Shown piece after piece: positions 36,639 to 46,765 of a stretch of DNA of 64,000 nt. The translations under genes and the position numbers were made by a program. The stretch is from the NCBI RefSeq assembly GCF_001311925.1, contig NZ_BBCG01000011.1, positions 1 to 64,000 of the forward strand, in the 5' to 3' direction. Origin of the DNA: Cellulosilyticum ruminicola JCM 14822 (lineage in GTDB: Bacteria > Bacillota > Clostridia > Lachnospirales > Cellulosilyticaceae). The notes under the pieces were generated by a model. That model saw only the letters and a program-made list of their open reading frames with translations, was not told where the DNA came from and did no database searches. Positions within the stretch are counted from its first letter, which is position 1. Every line of letters starts with the position of its first letter.

Positions 36639-37871
36639 ATGCATATTGCAGGTATTGTCGCTGAGTATAATCCATTCCACAATGGACATGCTTATCAAAT
36701 ACAAACATTAAAAAAAGAAAAACATATAGATTTCGTGATTGCCGTAATGAGCGGTCATTTCTCACAACGTGGTCTTCCCACTATTGCTGATAAGTTTACA
36801 CGTACGAAAATGGCATTAGACTCGGGCATAGATATAGTTATTGAATTACCCACACCATTTGCAACTTCTAGTGCTGAACGTTTTTCAGAAGCTGCTATTT
36901 CTCTTTTACATCAAACAGGCATAGTTGATACACTTTGTTTTGGTAGTGAATGTGGAAATTTAGAAGCCTTAGATTTAGTTGCTACAACACTTATCAATCC
37001 ACCGCCCGTATTTTCTACTAAACTTAAAGCTTATTTACGTAGTGGACTTAGTTTTCCTCGCGCACGCGAACAAGCCTTAATAGATACGTTAGAAGTGGAT
37101 TCTGCATCTATAGGCCTTTATAGTCCTATTATCAATAATCCTAATAATATTTTAGGCATCGAATATATCAAGGCACTTCATAAATATAATTCAAACATTA
37201 AGCCTTTTACTATTACAAGGATTCATGCTGGTTATCATGATCTCCATATTACCGGTTCCATTACTTCAGCTACTGCTATCCGTCACTTAGCACTCAAAAA
37301 GGATTTTGACACCATAAAGACTTGTATGCCCCCTACTTCGTTTAACTATCTAAACGAAACGCTTAACCATATACCTAGTTATGAGAAGCTTTATACTTTC
37401 TTAAACTACAAACTTATAATGTCCAATAAAGAAGATTTATATGCCTTATGGGACATTCCTAAAGAGCTTATCCACTCTATCTTAAATCATTTTCCTTATT
37501 GTGACACTTTAGAAAAACTTATTGATATGGTCAGCTCAAAAACTTATACACGTGCTACAGTTCAGCGGAGTTTACTCCGCATTCTATTACACATTACTAA
37601 AGAAGATATCTCTACACTAGAATCATTAGCCTGGACACCTTACATTCGTATTCTAGGTTGCAAACGTTCTGCACTATCACTTCTAGGCAAGCTTTCCAAA
37701 AAAGCAACCTGTCCAGTTATTACAAATGTAGGCAAAAGTTACGTTTCACTAAACAAGGCACAAAAATGCTTAATGGATTATGAGCTAAAAGCCACAGCGC
37801 TTTATCATAGTTTAAGTTGCAGTGGCCAAAATTACAAACAGGACTTTACACAGTCTTTTATTAAGCTCTAA
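36639..37871 (+). CDS. tmcAL: tRNA(Met) cytidine acetate ligase TmcAL (YlbM)
   Basis: Forms N4-acetylcytidine at the elongator tRNA-Met wobble position from acetate and ATP. N-terminal nucleotidyltransferase fold with H14-N-G-H17 (AEYNPFHNGHAYQ), then MSGHFSQRGLPTIADKFTRT and ELPTPFATSSAERF. 410 residues. Plus strand, divergent from pta-ackA, which interestingly supply or use acetate. Ribosome site TTGGAG upstream. Confidence 0.92.
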   Translation: MHIAGIVAEYNPFHNGHAYQIQTLKKEKHIDFVIAVMSGHFSQRGLPTIADKFTRTKMALDSGIDIVIELPTPFATSSAERFSEAAISLLHQTGIVDTLCFGSECGNLEALDLVATTLINPPPVFSTKLKAYLRSGLSFPRAREQALIDTLEVDSASIGLYSPIINNPNNILGIEYIKALHKYNSNIKPFTITRIHAGYHDLHITGSITSATAIRHLALKKDFDTIKTCMPPTSFNYLNETLNHIPSYEKLYTFLNYKLIMSNKEDLYALWDIPKELIHSILNHFPYCDTLEKLIDMVSSKTYTRATVQRSLLRILLHITKEDISTLESLAWTPYIRILGCKRSALSLLGKLSKKATCPVITNVGKSYVSLNKAQKCLMDYELKATALYHSLSCSGQNYKQDFTQSFIKL

Positions 37872-38018
37872 AGTTACTTTATACGATTAAATATATTCTA
37901 GTTCTTCACAAGGCATCTCCTAATAATATGAGAGAGGTTTAGTTTTCTCAAGCTAAACTTCTCTTATGTTATCTTTCTACTTTCTATACAATTCTTGTTA
38001 TTATTTCTAAGACAAGTT

Positions 38019-38026
38019 CATATAAT
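38019..38026 (+). promoter_or_regulatory. Possible promoter -10 of ylbJ
   Basis: CATATAAT is one base from the sigma-E -10 CATACAAT and contains a vegetative TATAAT (38021-38026). No clear -35 at the right distance. ylbJ is a sigma-E gene in Bacillus, so the first reading is plausible. Confidence 0.35.
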
Positions 38027-38058
38027 ATCATATATTTTAAAAGAGGTGAATTGATCAA

Positions 38059-39177
38059 ATGATACATAAACGGCTAATTTTACTTGGCATTGCCTTAATC
38101 ATTATAACACTTTTAATTACACCATCTCCTTGTATCTCTGCAGCTACAGAAGGACTTTTATTATGGTTTAATAAGGTTTTGCCTTCCTTGCTTCCTTTTA
38201 TTATCCTAATCAATCTACTGGTTGGCTTAAATATGTTAGAACCTCTTAGCAAACATCTTTCTCCTATCACTCAGAAATTCTGGCATATGCCCGGCGCAGT
38301 TGGTTTTGCCTTTTTAATGGGACTTATGGCTGGTTATCCTATGGGTGCTAAAATTATTACTGGTTTAGTTAAACAAAAAACTCTTACACTTGCGCAAGGT
38401 GAAAAAGCATTATGTTTTTGCAATAATTGTGGTCCTCTTTTTATTATTGGTACTGTAGGGACTATTTTGCTTCAAAATACACAACTTGGTTATTTTTTAT
38501 TATTCATACATATACTTTCAGCAATTATCATGAGTTTCCTTTTAACTGCTTATAAAATTCCATTTTACGTACAAAAATCAAGTCATAATACCCTTAATTC
38601 AGATTTTCACTTTGCACCTGCTTTTACTAAAGCCGTAGAAGATGGCATGGATACTATTGTATGTGTTGGCGGTTATATTATCTTCTTCTCTGTTTTAACT
38701 CACATCTTTATGGATTCTATTGTATTTAAAGTCTACTTAAACTTTCCACTTATCAAAACACTTTCACCAGCTCTTGTGCAAGGAATATTCACTGGAATAT
38801 TAGAACTTTCTAACGGTGTTGGTTCATTTTCTAAAGCTTTCATGAATACTCCTTCGATTTATACATTAGCATTTCTTGCCGCATCTATAAGCTTTGGTGG
38901 ATTCTGTGTTTATTTTCAAACACTCTTTGTACTTGGTGATATTCCATTTTCAACAAAACCTTATTTACTTTGTAAATTATTTGAAGGTATTTTAAGTTTT
39001 TTATTAACCTGTGTATTTTATCCTATGTTTTTTATGTATACATCAAAAACAACTTTGTATTATTCACTAATTTGGGGATTCATTATGCTTATTTCACTTT
39101 CTATTTTTTATACTGTTATCAATAATTTTTCATCTCCAATTTGTAAATCTCAAAAAACTCATTTAAACAAATCATAA
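38059..39177 (+). CDS. ylbJ: Sporulation integral membrane protein YlbJ
   Basis: 372 residues with about eight to ten hydrophobic helices. Family blocks: ATEGLLLWFNKVLPSLLPF, GFAFLMGLMAGYPMGAKI, LCFCNNCGPLFIIG, FTGILELSNGVGSFS. Homologues are mother-cell proteins required for cortex or spore formation and share the nucleoside-permease-like gate fold of SpmA/SpoVAE-like carriers. Downstream of tmcAL as ylbJ is near ylbM in Bacillus. Start ATG 38059 has AGAGGTG upstream. Confidence 0.9.
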   Translation: MIHKRLILLGIALIIITLLITPSPCISAATEGLLLWFNKVLPSLLPFIILINLLVGLNMLEPLSKHLSPITQKFWHMPGAVGFAFLMGLMAGYPMGAKIITGLVKQKTLTLAQGEKALCFCNNCGPLFIIGTVGTILLQNTQLGYFLLFIHILSAIIMSFLLTAYKIPFYVQKSSHNTLNSDFHFAPAFTKAVEDGMDTIVCVGGYIIFFSVLTHIFMDSIVFKVYLNFPLIKTLSPALVQGIFTGILELSNGVGSFSKAFMNTPSIYTLAFLAASISFGGFCVYFQTLFVLGDIPFSTKPYLLCKLFEGILSFLLTCVFYPMFFMYTSKTTLYYSLIWGFIMLISLSIFYTVINNFSSPICKSQKTHLNKS

Positions 39178-39248
39178 TAAGTTGTTTCTATTTTTAACAT
39201 AATAAAAAGATGGTAGTATGCTATACAATATCATTAAGTTAATATGAC

Positions 39249-39293
39249 AAAAAAGGATCTCTATACTAATCAAATAGTATAGGGACCTTTTTT
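39249..39293. terminator. Bidirectional terminator between ylbJ and codY
   Basis: AAAAAAGGATCTCTATACTA / TAGTATAGGGACCTTTTTT, A run before and T run after, so it can stop transcription from both convergent genes. Inside the larger foldback element. Confidence 0.7.
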
Positions 39294-39380
39294 AAAAAAA
39301 TATTGACAAGTCTAAAAAATGTGTGGCACTCTCCTACTGACTGAATATAAACGTAGTGAGAGAAGCCCTTGTAATTAATA

Positions 39381-39420
39381 GAAAAAGAAGTTGAAGAAAT
39401 AAATCTTCAACTTCTTTTCT
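39381..39420. terminator. Second bidirectional hairpin before codY end
   Basis: GAAGTTGAAGA / TCTTCAACTTC, four-to-six-base loop, A-rich and T-rich flanks. A second terminator of codY (minus strand) is likely. Confidence 0.5.
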
Positions 39421-39519
39421 ATTAAAGAGTACGTTTCTAACACAATGTTAACTTAATGACATTGGCATACTACCATCTTTTTATTTCCGTATCAAATAAA
39501 ATCACTTAATTACTAATAA

Positions 39520-40276
39520 CTATTTACGTAATTTATCAAGTTCTTCTAATAAAGCACTATTAAGAACTTTAATATAAGTTCCTTTCATACCTAATGATCT
39601 TGATTCAATTACACCAGCACTCTCAAATTTACGAAGTGCATTAACGATTACTGAACGTGTAATACCTACTTTATCAGCAATTTTACTTGCGATTAATAAA
39701 CCTTCACTACCATCTAATTTTTCGAAGATGTGGAAGATAGCTTCAAGTTCTGAGTAAGATAATGTTGCAATAGCAGATTTAACGATTGCAATACGACGCT
39801 CTTCTTCATCACTTTCTTCTTTTAATGATCCTAAAATTTCTACTGCTACGATTGTTGCACCGTATTCCGCTAAGATAAAGTCTTCTGTTGTGAAGTTACC
39901 AATGCTTTTTTCTTTATAAAGTAAGAATGTACTAATCTTTGACCAGCTGCAATGATTGGAATAATGCATGTTGTATAATTTGCACTATTTGGTACTTCAG
40001 CAAAAATTGTATCTAAAGAAATGTTTTCTTTGATATCCATGATTGATAAAACTCATCGTTTACTGAGTATTCAATGTAGTTATCTTCATTTGCAAAGTTG
40101 TGTGGGATTGAGCTATTTACACCTAATACTTTACTTTTTGTACTTACAACTACTGCATTAGCCTTTACAACATCGCTAATCACTTCACAGATATCTGAAA
40201 AGATTACACGGTCTGAACCAAATCTTTGTAATAATCTATTTACTTTACGCATTTTGAGTAATAATTCTTGAGACAT
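39520..40276 (-). CDS. codY: GTP-sensing global repressor CodY (two frameshifts)
   Basis: Branched-chain amino acid and GTP-sensing regulator of nutrient and stationary-phase genes. N-terminal GAF part starts [17 protein letters not shown]. Two breaks split the middle: minus-strand T4 at 40048-40051 should be T5 (giving [19 protein letters not shown]), and one G is missing at about 39932 (giving [13 protein letters not shown]). The C-terminal winged helix is intact ([39 protein letters not shown]). Repaired length about 252 to 260, normal. It follows topA across a terminator. Confidence 0.95.
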
Positions 40277-40348
40277 GATATGTCCTCCTTAAATAATTTT
40301 GTTAAGTTAGTTTGTACTTTTATAATCTAAAGGTTTTATATACTTTAG

Positions 40349-40363
40349 TATGTTCTAAAAATT
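40349..40363 (-). promoter_or_regulatory. Possible CodY box upstream of codY
   Basis: Minus-strand AATTTTTAGAACATA matches 12 of 15 positions of the CodY motif AATTTTCWGAAAATT, about 75 bases before the codY start. AT-rich surroundings make chance matches common. Confidence 0.35.
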
Positions 40364-40384
40364 TTAAAATATACACTTTATCAT

Positions 40385-40418
40385 TTAAAAAGACAAAGTT
40401 GATATACAACTTTGTCTT
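40385..40418 (-). terminator. Terminator of topA
   Basis: Stem AAGACAAAGTTG / CAACTTTGTCTT, five-base loop, followed on the minus strand by TTTTT. Separates topA from codY. Confidence 0.8.
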
Positions 40419-40504
40419 GTACAAACAAATCTTAACATGATTTGACAAAAAACTCAATATATAAATGTAAACATTAATGCCTGAAATTTTTAACAAATTG
40501 TAAA

Positions 40505-42579
40505 CTATCGCTTATTTTGTTTGCCATAGTTACACTTTGAATTACGACAAACTACTTTTTTGTTTTTATTACTCCCTTTTTCCACAAGAGCATCACCACA
40601 TGCAGGACACTTCTCACCAGTTGGTTTGTCCCATGACATGAATTCGCAACTGTCTCCATTATGTTCACAACCATAATAAGTTCTACCTTTTTTAGTCTTT
40701 TTAAGAAGCACTTTGCCTCCACACTGCGGACACTTCACACCAATTTCTTCATACCATGCTTTTGTTCCATTACATTCCGGAAAATTTGGACATCCTAAGA
40801 ATTTACCATATTTACCATAGCGTACAATCATATGCGCTCCACATTTTTCACATGGTATATCTGTTGTTTCTGTAAGGTCTATATTCTCAATCTCATTTTC
40901 TGCAATTTCAATTGTATGTGCAAAATTAGGATAGAACGATTTAATAATCTCCTTCCACTCTACATTACCTGATGCAATCTCATCTAATATTCTTTCCATA
41001 TTAGCTGTAAATTCTACGTCTACAATTTCATCAAAGTACTGTATCATAATTTGATTTACAACTTCTCCAAGCTCTGTAACATATAAGTTTTTATTTTCTT
41101 TTACAATATATCCTCTTGCAAGAAGAGTTGTAATAGTTGGTGCATAAGTACTAGGTCTACCTACGCCATTTTCTTCAAGCGCTTTTACTAAAGTCGCCTC
41201 TGAAAAATGTGCAGGTGCTTGTGTAAAGTGTTGACTTGGGATAATACTTGCCATATCTAATACTTCATCTTTAGCTACATCAAATGCATTTGTCTTTTTA
41301 TTTTTTTCCTCGCCTAAATTATAAACTTTTGTAAAACCATCAAAAAGCTGGTTTGAATAAGATGCCCTAAATAAATAGGCCCCATTTTTAATCTTCATAC
41401 TATATGTTTCATATTGTGCTGCTGCCATTTGACTTGCAACAAATCTATTCCAAATCATATTATACAGTTTATATTGGTCTCGTGATAAATATTCTTTTAT
41501 TTCTTGTGGTTCATATTCCATATAAGTTGGTCTAATCGCCTCATGGGCATCTTGTATATTTGCTTTTTTGGCTTTTCCAGAAGTAGGTTTTACTTCACCT
41601 AAATAATTTTCACCATATTTTGTTTTAATATATTCTACAGCTTCCTCTTTTGCTTTATCCGCAATACGTACAGAGTCCGTACGTATATAGGTTACAATAC
41701 CTACCTCTTTTTTCCCAACCTTAATCCCTTCATAAAGTTGTTGTGCTATATTCATTGTTTTTTGTGTTGAAAATCCAATATGTTTAGCTGCTTCTTGTTG
41801 TAATGTACTTGTTGTAAAAGGTAAAACTGTATTTTTTATACGTGTTCCTTTTTTAGTTTCAATAACTGTAAATGGATTTCCTTCACACTCTTTTATAATT
41901 CTTTGTGCTTCTTCTTCACTTCTTATTTCTATCTTTACATCATCTTTGCTGTCTAATCTAGCTTCGAATGCCTTACTTTTACCATAACGTAAATTAACTT
42001 CAATTGTCCAATATTCTTCTTCTATAAATTCTTTAATTTGTTTATCACGATCACTAATTAATCGTAAGGTTACAGATTGTACACGACCTGCACTTAATCC
42101 TTTACGAATTTTTTTCCAAAGAATTGGACTAATTTTATACCCCACAAGACGATCAAGTACACGTCTTGCTTGTTGTGCATCTACAAGATTCATATTAATG
42201 TCTCTCGGATGTTTAATTGCTTCTTTTACAGCTTGTTCTGTAATCTCATTAAATGTAATACGACAAACTTTTTTGTCTTGTAATTTTAGTGAGTGATACA
42301 AATGCCAAGAAATTGCTTCACCTTCCTATCAGGGTCAGTTGCAAGATAAACACATTTTGCACCTTTTACATCCTTACGCATTTTTTGTAATAACTCACCC
42401 TTACCACGAATCGTAATGTATTTGGGTTCATAATTATTCTCTATATCAATACCCATTTGACTTTTAGGTAAATCTCGTACATGTCCTATAGATGCTTCTA
42501 CCTTGTAATTTTTACCCAAAAATCTACTAATTGTATTTACTTTAGCTGCTGATTCCACAATCACTAAATTATCAGCCAT
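40505..42579 (-). CDS. topA: DNA topoisomerase I (frameshifted)
   Basis: Relaxes negative supercoils. Toprim domain: [17 protein letters not shown] and ATDPDR; the frame breaks there because GAT-AGG-AAG has two G at 42325-42326 where three are needed ([15 protein letters not shown]). The rest is intact: [12 protein letters not shown], active-site Tyr in [23 protein letters not shown], and three C4 zinc ribbons at the C-terminus (CEKCG, CPQCG, CPACG). Repaired length about 692 residues. Downstream of dprA by 14 bases as in Bacillus. Confidence 0.96.
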
Positions 42580-42593
42580 ATTTACCTCCTCAT

Positions 42594-43673
42594 TTAAGAA
42601 CGTACATATCTTTCCCCTGGTAATTTTCTTATATATCCTTTCAGCTCTAATTGAGTTAGATCTCTATAAATAGCTTTATAGGAAAGCTTGGTACTTGTTA
42701 GTAATTCATTTAAAAAAATAGGATTCCAACTTACATAAGCATATACCATCCTTTCTTCTTGTGCAAGTTCATTATTATTATTTTTTAAAGTATTTTTATC
42801 TGACCTCGCTAATTTTGCTTGTATTTCTAAAGGAAGTTCCTCTAAAATATCCTTTACATCAGTTACACATTTTGCACCTTTTTTTATAAGTTCATTAGTT
42901 CCTAAACTCATACGACGCCTTAAATCTCCTGGAATTGCAAAAACATCTCTATTATATTCAAGAGCTAAATTAGCTGTAATAAGTGATCCACTTTTGCGAT
43001 CTGCTTCACTTACCAATACTCCCCAAGATAATCCACTAATAATACGATTTCTTTTAGGAAATTGATAAGGCCTTGCTAGTGTATTTAATGGATATTCTGA
43101 TATAATAGCACCTTGTTTGGGAATCTGATGATATAAATTGCGATTGCAAGCCGGATAACATACGTCCACACTTGTTCCAAGTACCGCTATCGTTTGACCA
43201 TATCTTAAAGCACCTTCATGTGCAGCACCATCTATTCCTTTAGCCATACCACTTACAACAGTAATTCCCATACTTCCTAATTCTTCAGCAATTCGTATAG
43301 TCACATCATAGCCATATTCTAAACAATCTCTTGCACCTACTATAGCAAAAGTAGGTGTATTTAGTACATCTATATCACCTTTTACATAAAGCATAATAGG
43401 TGCATCCGGAATATTCTTTAATAATTTAGGATACTCTTCATCTGTAATTGCAACTAAATTAATCTGCTCTTTTTCACATTTTTCATATTCAATTTTAGCC
43501 CAATCAAAATATTCTTTTGCTTTATTTAACTTTTCTACAATATCAACTGCAATCCCTGGATATTCTTTCATTTCATAAATTTGTTTAGGTGTTTTATACC
43601 TTTCTAACAATTCTAGTTTAATAACCTCTCTTAATTGTACATGATGAAACCATAAATAATATACCTTTTGCAT
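42594..43673 (-). CDS. dprA: DNA-processing protein DprA (Smf)
   Basis: Loads RecA on incoming single-stranded DNA during transformation. Rossmann fold blocks [13 protein letters not shown] and [18 protein letters not shown], then [32 protein letters not shown], and [21 protein letters not shown]-terminal helix-hairpin region and C-terminal winged-helix (about 300-359). 359 residues. First gene of dprA-topA, divergent from comM, another competence-linked gene. Confidence 0.95.
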   Translation of the reverse strand: MQKVYYLWFHHVQLREVIKLELLERYKTPKQIYEMKEYPGIAVDIVEKLNKAKEYFDWAKIEYEKCEKEQINLVAITDEEYPKLLKNIPDAPIMLYVKGDIDVLNTPTFAIVGARDCLEYGYDVTIRIAEELGSMGITVVSGMAKGIDGAAHEGALRYGQTIAVLGTSVDVCYPACNRNLYHQIPKQGAIISEYPLNTLARPYQFPKRNRIISGLSWGVLVSEADRKSGSLITANLALEYNRDVFAIPGDLRRRMSLGTNELIKKGAKCVTDVKDILEELPLEIQAKLARSDKNTLKNNNNELAQEERMVYAYVSWNPIFLNELLTSTKLSYKAIYRDLTQLELKGYIRKLPGERYVRS

Positions 43674-43787
43674 TTCTACACCTCATTTTATGGATTTTAT
43701 AAACTCTTTATACATAATTGTTTATTTCTTCTTTGAAATGACTATACTCAAACAAAATAAATTTATTTATTAAGAAAGGATAGCCTA

Positions 43788-45299
43788 ATGTTTTGTAAAT
43801 TAAACAGTTATTCTATAAATGGCATAGAAGCCATTCCTATTGAAGTAGAAATTGATATTAATGATGGTCTTCCAGGATTTGATATTGTTGGACTTCCTGA
43901 TAGTTCTGTTAAAGAAGCTAGAGACCGTGTCAAAAGTGCTATAAAAAATAGTGGTTTTAAATTTCCAGCTCGTCGTATTACAGTTAATCTTGCTCCTGCT
44001 GATCTCAAAAAAGAAGGTAGCCTTTACGACTTACCCATTGCTTTAGGTATTTTATGTTGTGCAGGCGAACTTCCTTTAGAATACCTAAGACAAACCCTTT
44101 TTATTGGTGAGCTTGCTCTTGATGGTTCCTTACGCAGTGTACGAGGTTTATTACCACTTTTATGTTCAATTCCACAAAAGCACACAATCTGTATTGTACC
44201 ATCAAGCAATGAAAAAGAAGCAAGCCTTATTCAAGGATTAGATATAAGACTTGCTAGTAATTTATCAGAAGTTATTTCTTTTATTCATCAAAAAAGTTAT
44301 TTAACCCAATGTGCACCTGCTACTTGTATAAAATCTCCCTCACTCACCTTAAATTTTTCCGATGTAAAAGGGCAGGAAGCCGCTAAACGTGGGCTTATTA
44401 TTGCAGCTTCTGGTTTTCATAACGTTTTATTAATTGGTCCTCCTGGATCAGGTAAAACTATGCTCGCCAAACGTCTCGTCACAATATTACCACCTCTTGC
44501 AGAAAATGAATGTATTGACATAACAAAAATTTATAGTTTAGCAGACAAACTCCCTACTGATGCCATCATACGTACAAGGCCATTTCGTGCACCTCATCAT
44601 ACCATTACTCCTCTAGGTCTTGCTGGTGGTGGTTTACACCCTAAACCTGGCGAAATCAGCCTTGCACATTTGGGTATTCTTTTTTTAGATGAACTTTTAG
44701 AGTTTAAACGTTCTACATTAGAAATTTTACGACAACCAATTGAAGAACATAAAATCACTTTATCACGTGCTAATTTTACTTTTACTTATCCTGCTGATTT
44801 TCTCCTTATTGCTTCAACTAACCCTTGTCCTTGTGGTTATTATCCAGATACACATAGATGTACTTGTAGCTTAAATAGTATCAAAAACTATATGTCTAAA
44901 CTCTCAGGTCCACTTTTAGATCGTATCGATTTACAGCTAGAAACTGTTACTCCTACATTAAAAGATTTAAACACTTCCAAATCACTTTCATCCGAAGAGA
45001 TGTATGCCAATGTACTCAAAGCACTTAAATACCAGCAACAACGTTTTAAAGGTACTTCATTACATTACAATAGTCAAATCCCCACTTGTGACCTCAAAAA
45101 ATATTGCCCACTTACAACTGATGCCAAAAATATGCTAGACCACTGGTTCACAACTACTTCTTCTAGTGTCCGTTCTTACGATAAGATTTTGCGCATTGCA
45201 CGCACAATCGCAGACTTAGATGATAGTGCAATAATCGATACTGTTCATATTACTGAAGCCATTCAATACAGACTATTAGACCGTAATTTATGGCATTGA
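43788..45299 (+). CDS. comM: ComM/YifB family AAA+ ATPase (Mg-chelatase-like)
   Basis: Hexameric branch-migration helicase in transformation (ComM). N-terminal Lon-protease-like fold (GIEAIPIEVEIDINDGLPGF, DSSVKEARDRVKSAI), then Walker A GPPGSGKTMLAKRL, Walker B LGILFLDELLEF, and arginine/zinc region NPCPCGYYPDTHRCTC. C-terminal Mg-chelatase domain ends at 503 residues. One of three plus-strand genes; convergent with nrdR. Confidence 0.95.
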   Translation: MFCKLNSYSINGIEAIPIEVEIDINDGLPGFDIVGLPDSSVKEARDRVKSAIKNSGFKFPARRITVNLAPADLKKEGSLYDLPIALGILCCAGELPLEYLRQTLFIGELALDGSLRSVRGLLPLLCSIPQKHTICIVPSSNEKEASLIQGLDIRLASNLSEVISFIHQKSYLTQCAPATCIKSPSLTLNFSDVKGQEAAKRGLIIAASGFHNVLLIGPPGSGKTMLAKRLVTILPPLAENECIDITKIYSLADKLPTDAIIRTRPFRAPHHTITPLGLAGGGLHPKPGEISLAHLGILFLDELLEFKRSTLEILRQPIEEHKITLSRANFTFTYPADFLLIASTNPCPCGYYPDTHRCTCSLNSIKNYMSKLSGPLLDRIDLQLETVTPTLKDLNTSKSLSSEEMYANVLKALKYQQQRFKGTSLHYNSQIPTCDLKKYCPLTTDAKNMLDHWFTTTSSSVRSYDKILRIARTIADLDDSAIIDTVHITEAIQYRLLDRNLWH

Positions 45300-45300
45300 T

Positions 45301-45349
45301 AAAAATAAAAGACGTCTCACTTTAAAAGTGACAACGTCTTTTATTTTTT
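45301..45349. terminator. Bidirectional terminator between comM and nrdR
   Basis: AAAAATAAAAGACGT / ACGTCTTTTATTTTT with an inner CACTTT-AAAAGTG stem; serves both convergent genes. Confidence 0.85.
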
Positions 45350-45799
45350 ACATTTTTTTATATTCTCAAGTTCTACAATAAATTCATCTATAGAAGTAAA
45401 CTGTTTATACACAGAAGCAAAACGAATATATGAAACCTCATCTAATGCTTTTAATCTTTGCATTGTAATCTCACCTAATGTAGTTGAGGAAATTTCTTTT
45501 GTCTCTAAACTACTAATATAATTTTCAATTCCATCTACAAGTTCTTCAATTTGTTCAATACTAATACTTCTCTTATTACAAGAGCGTAAAACTCCCTTAA
45601 ATAACTTTTCACGATCAAATGGTTCACGCGTCATATTACGTTTAATTACAATTATTGGAATGCTTTCTATTTTTTCATATGTAGTAAAACGTTTATCACA
45701 TTTTTCACATTGTCTTCTTCTACGAATCATTTCATTTTCATTAACAGGTCTAGAGTTCAGTACCTTTGATGTACTATACCCACAGTAAGGGCATTTCAT
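45341..45799 (-). CDS. nrdR: Transcriptional repressor NrdR
   Basis: ATP/dATP-sensing repressor of ribonucleotide reductase genes. Zinc ribbon Cys3-x2-Cys6 and Cys31-x2-Cys34 (MKCPYCGYST...CEKCDKRFTT), then an ATP-cone domain (PIIVIKRNMTREPFDREKLF). 152 residues, typical. Downstream of sigG across a terminator; AGGAGG ribosome site. Confidence 0.97.
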   Translation of the reverse strand: MKCPYCGYSTSKVLNSRPVNENEMIRRRRQCEKCDKRFTTYEKIESIPIIVIKRNMTREPFDREKLFKGVLRSCNKRSISIEQIEELVDGIENYISSLETKEISSTTLGEITMQRLKALDEVSYIRFASVYKQFTSIDEFIVELENIKKCKK

Positions 45800-45866
45800 G
45801 GCATATCCTCCTAAGTTTTATTATGATTAAGCGTATCATACAGCTTTAATAAAAGTCAATACCTAT

Positions 45867-45898
45867 AAAAGGTACAACGCTTGACCATTGTACCTTTT
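45867..45898 (-). terminator. Terminator of sigG
   Basis: Stem AAAAGGTACAA / TTGTACCTTTT, ten-base loop, just after the sigG stop. Confidence 0.75.
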
Positions 45899-45907
45899 CA
45901 CTTTTAT

Positions 45908-46682
45908 TTAAATATATTTTTTCATATGCTTAAGTGCTGTTTTCTCTAATCTAGAGACTTGAGCTTGTGAAATACCTATCTCATTGGCTACTTCCATTTG
46001 CGTTTTCCCTGCAAAGAATCTAAGCATTAATATTTGCTTTTCTCTTTCATTAATACGTTTCATAGCTTCTTTTAGCGCAATATTCTCAAGCCAAATGTCA
46101 TCCTGACTCTTTTCATCACTTACTTGATCCATAATGTACAAAGTATCACTTTCATCATGATATACTGGTTCAAATAAAGAAATAGGGTCTTGAATTGCAT
46201 CCAACGCAAATACAACATCTTCTTTTTTTACACCTAATTCATCTGCTATTTCTTGAATCGTAGGTTCTTTTGCATTTTTTCGTGTGAGCTGCTCTTTTGC
46301 CTGTAACGCCTTATAAGCTGTATCTCTTAATGATCGACTTACACGAATGGCATTATTATCACGCAAATATCTTCTAATCTCACCAATAATCATTGGCACT
46401 GCATACGTAGAAAATTTTACATTTTTGTGTTATGTCAAAATTATCAATTGCTTTAATAAGCCCTATACATCCTACTTGAAACAAGTCATCTACATGCTCT
46501 CCACGGTTATTAAATCGCTGAATAACACTAAGTACAAGCCTTAAATTTCCTCTTATATACTCTTCTCTCGCTGCATTATCACCTTGTTCAATAAGTTTAA
46601 ATAAAATCTCTTTTTGTTCATTTGTTAAAATGGGAAGTTTTGCTGTATTTACCCCACATATTTCCACCTTATTTATAGCCAT
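45908..46682 (-). CDS. sigG: Forespore sigma factor sigma-G (frameshifted)
   Basis: RNA polymerase sigma factor for late forespore genes. Start MAINKVEICGVNTAKLP at 46682 (AGGAGG upstream) matches sigma-G. Region 2 is GNLRLVLSVIQRFNNRG, DDLFQVGCIGLIKAIDNFD. After DITQ a surplus A in the run at 46422-46426 shifts the frame; with A4 it reads QNVKFSTYAVPMIIGEIRRYLRD, the conserved block. Regions 3 and 4 are intact (REKQILMLRFFAGKTQMEVA). Repaired length about 257. Gene pair sigE-sigG is conserved. Confidence 0.96.
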
Positions 46683-46765
46683 ATCCTTGCCTCCTAGCAT
46701 ACTATTCCAGCATAAGTTAAGTCTATAAATAAGCTTTTCCATAATACCATTATTTATTCAAAACT

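Larger units (their letters stand above)
39201..39487. repeat. Foldback element with nested hairpins between ylbJ and codY
   Basis: Outer inverted repeat: 39201-39221 (AATAAAAAGATGGTAGTATGC) is exactly complementary to 39466-39486, and TCATTAAGTTAA at 39231-39242 pairs with 39449-39460. Inside are three further hairpins: 39249-39293 (A/T-flanked, terminator-like), 39331-39362 (CTCTC-CTAC with GTAGTGAGAG, one bulge), and 39381-39420. About 287 bases with no open reading frame. It could be a miniature inverted-repeat element or a structured RNA with several arms. Confidence 0.6.

Noticed and set aside
39320-39368. Similarity by eye of GGCACTCTCCTACTG to 5S rRNA sequence
   Set aside because: Only a short stretch resembles it, and it forms one arm of the local foldback element; no full 5S fold follows.
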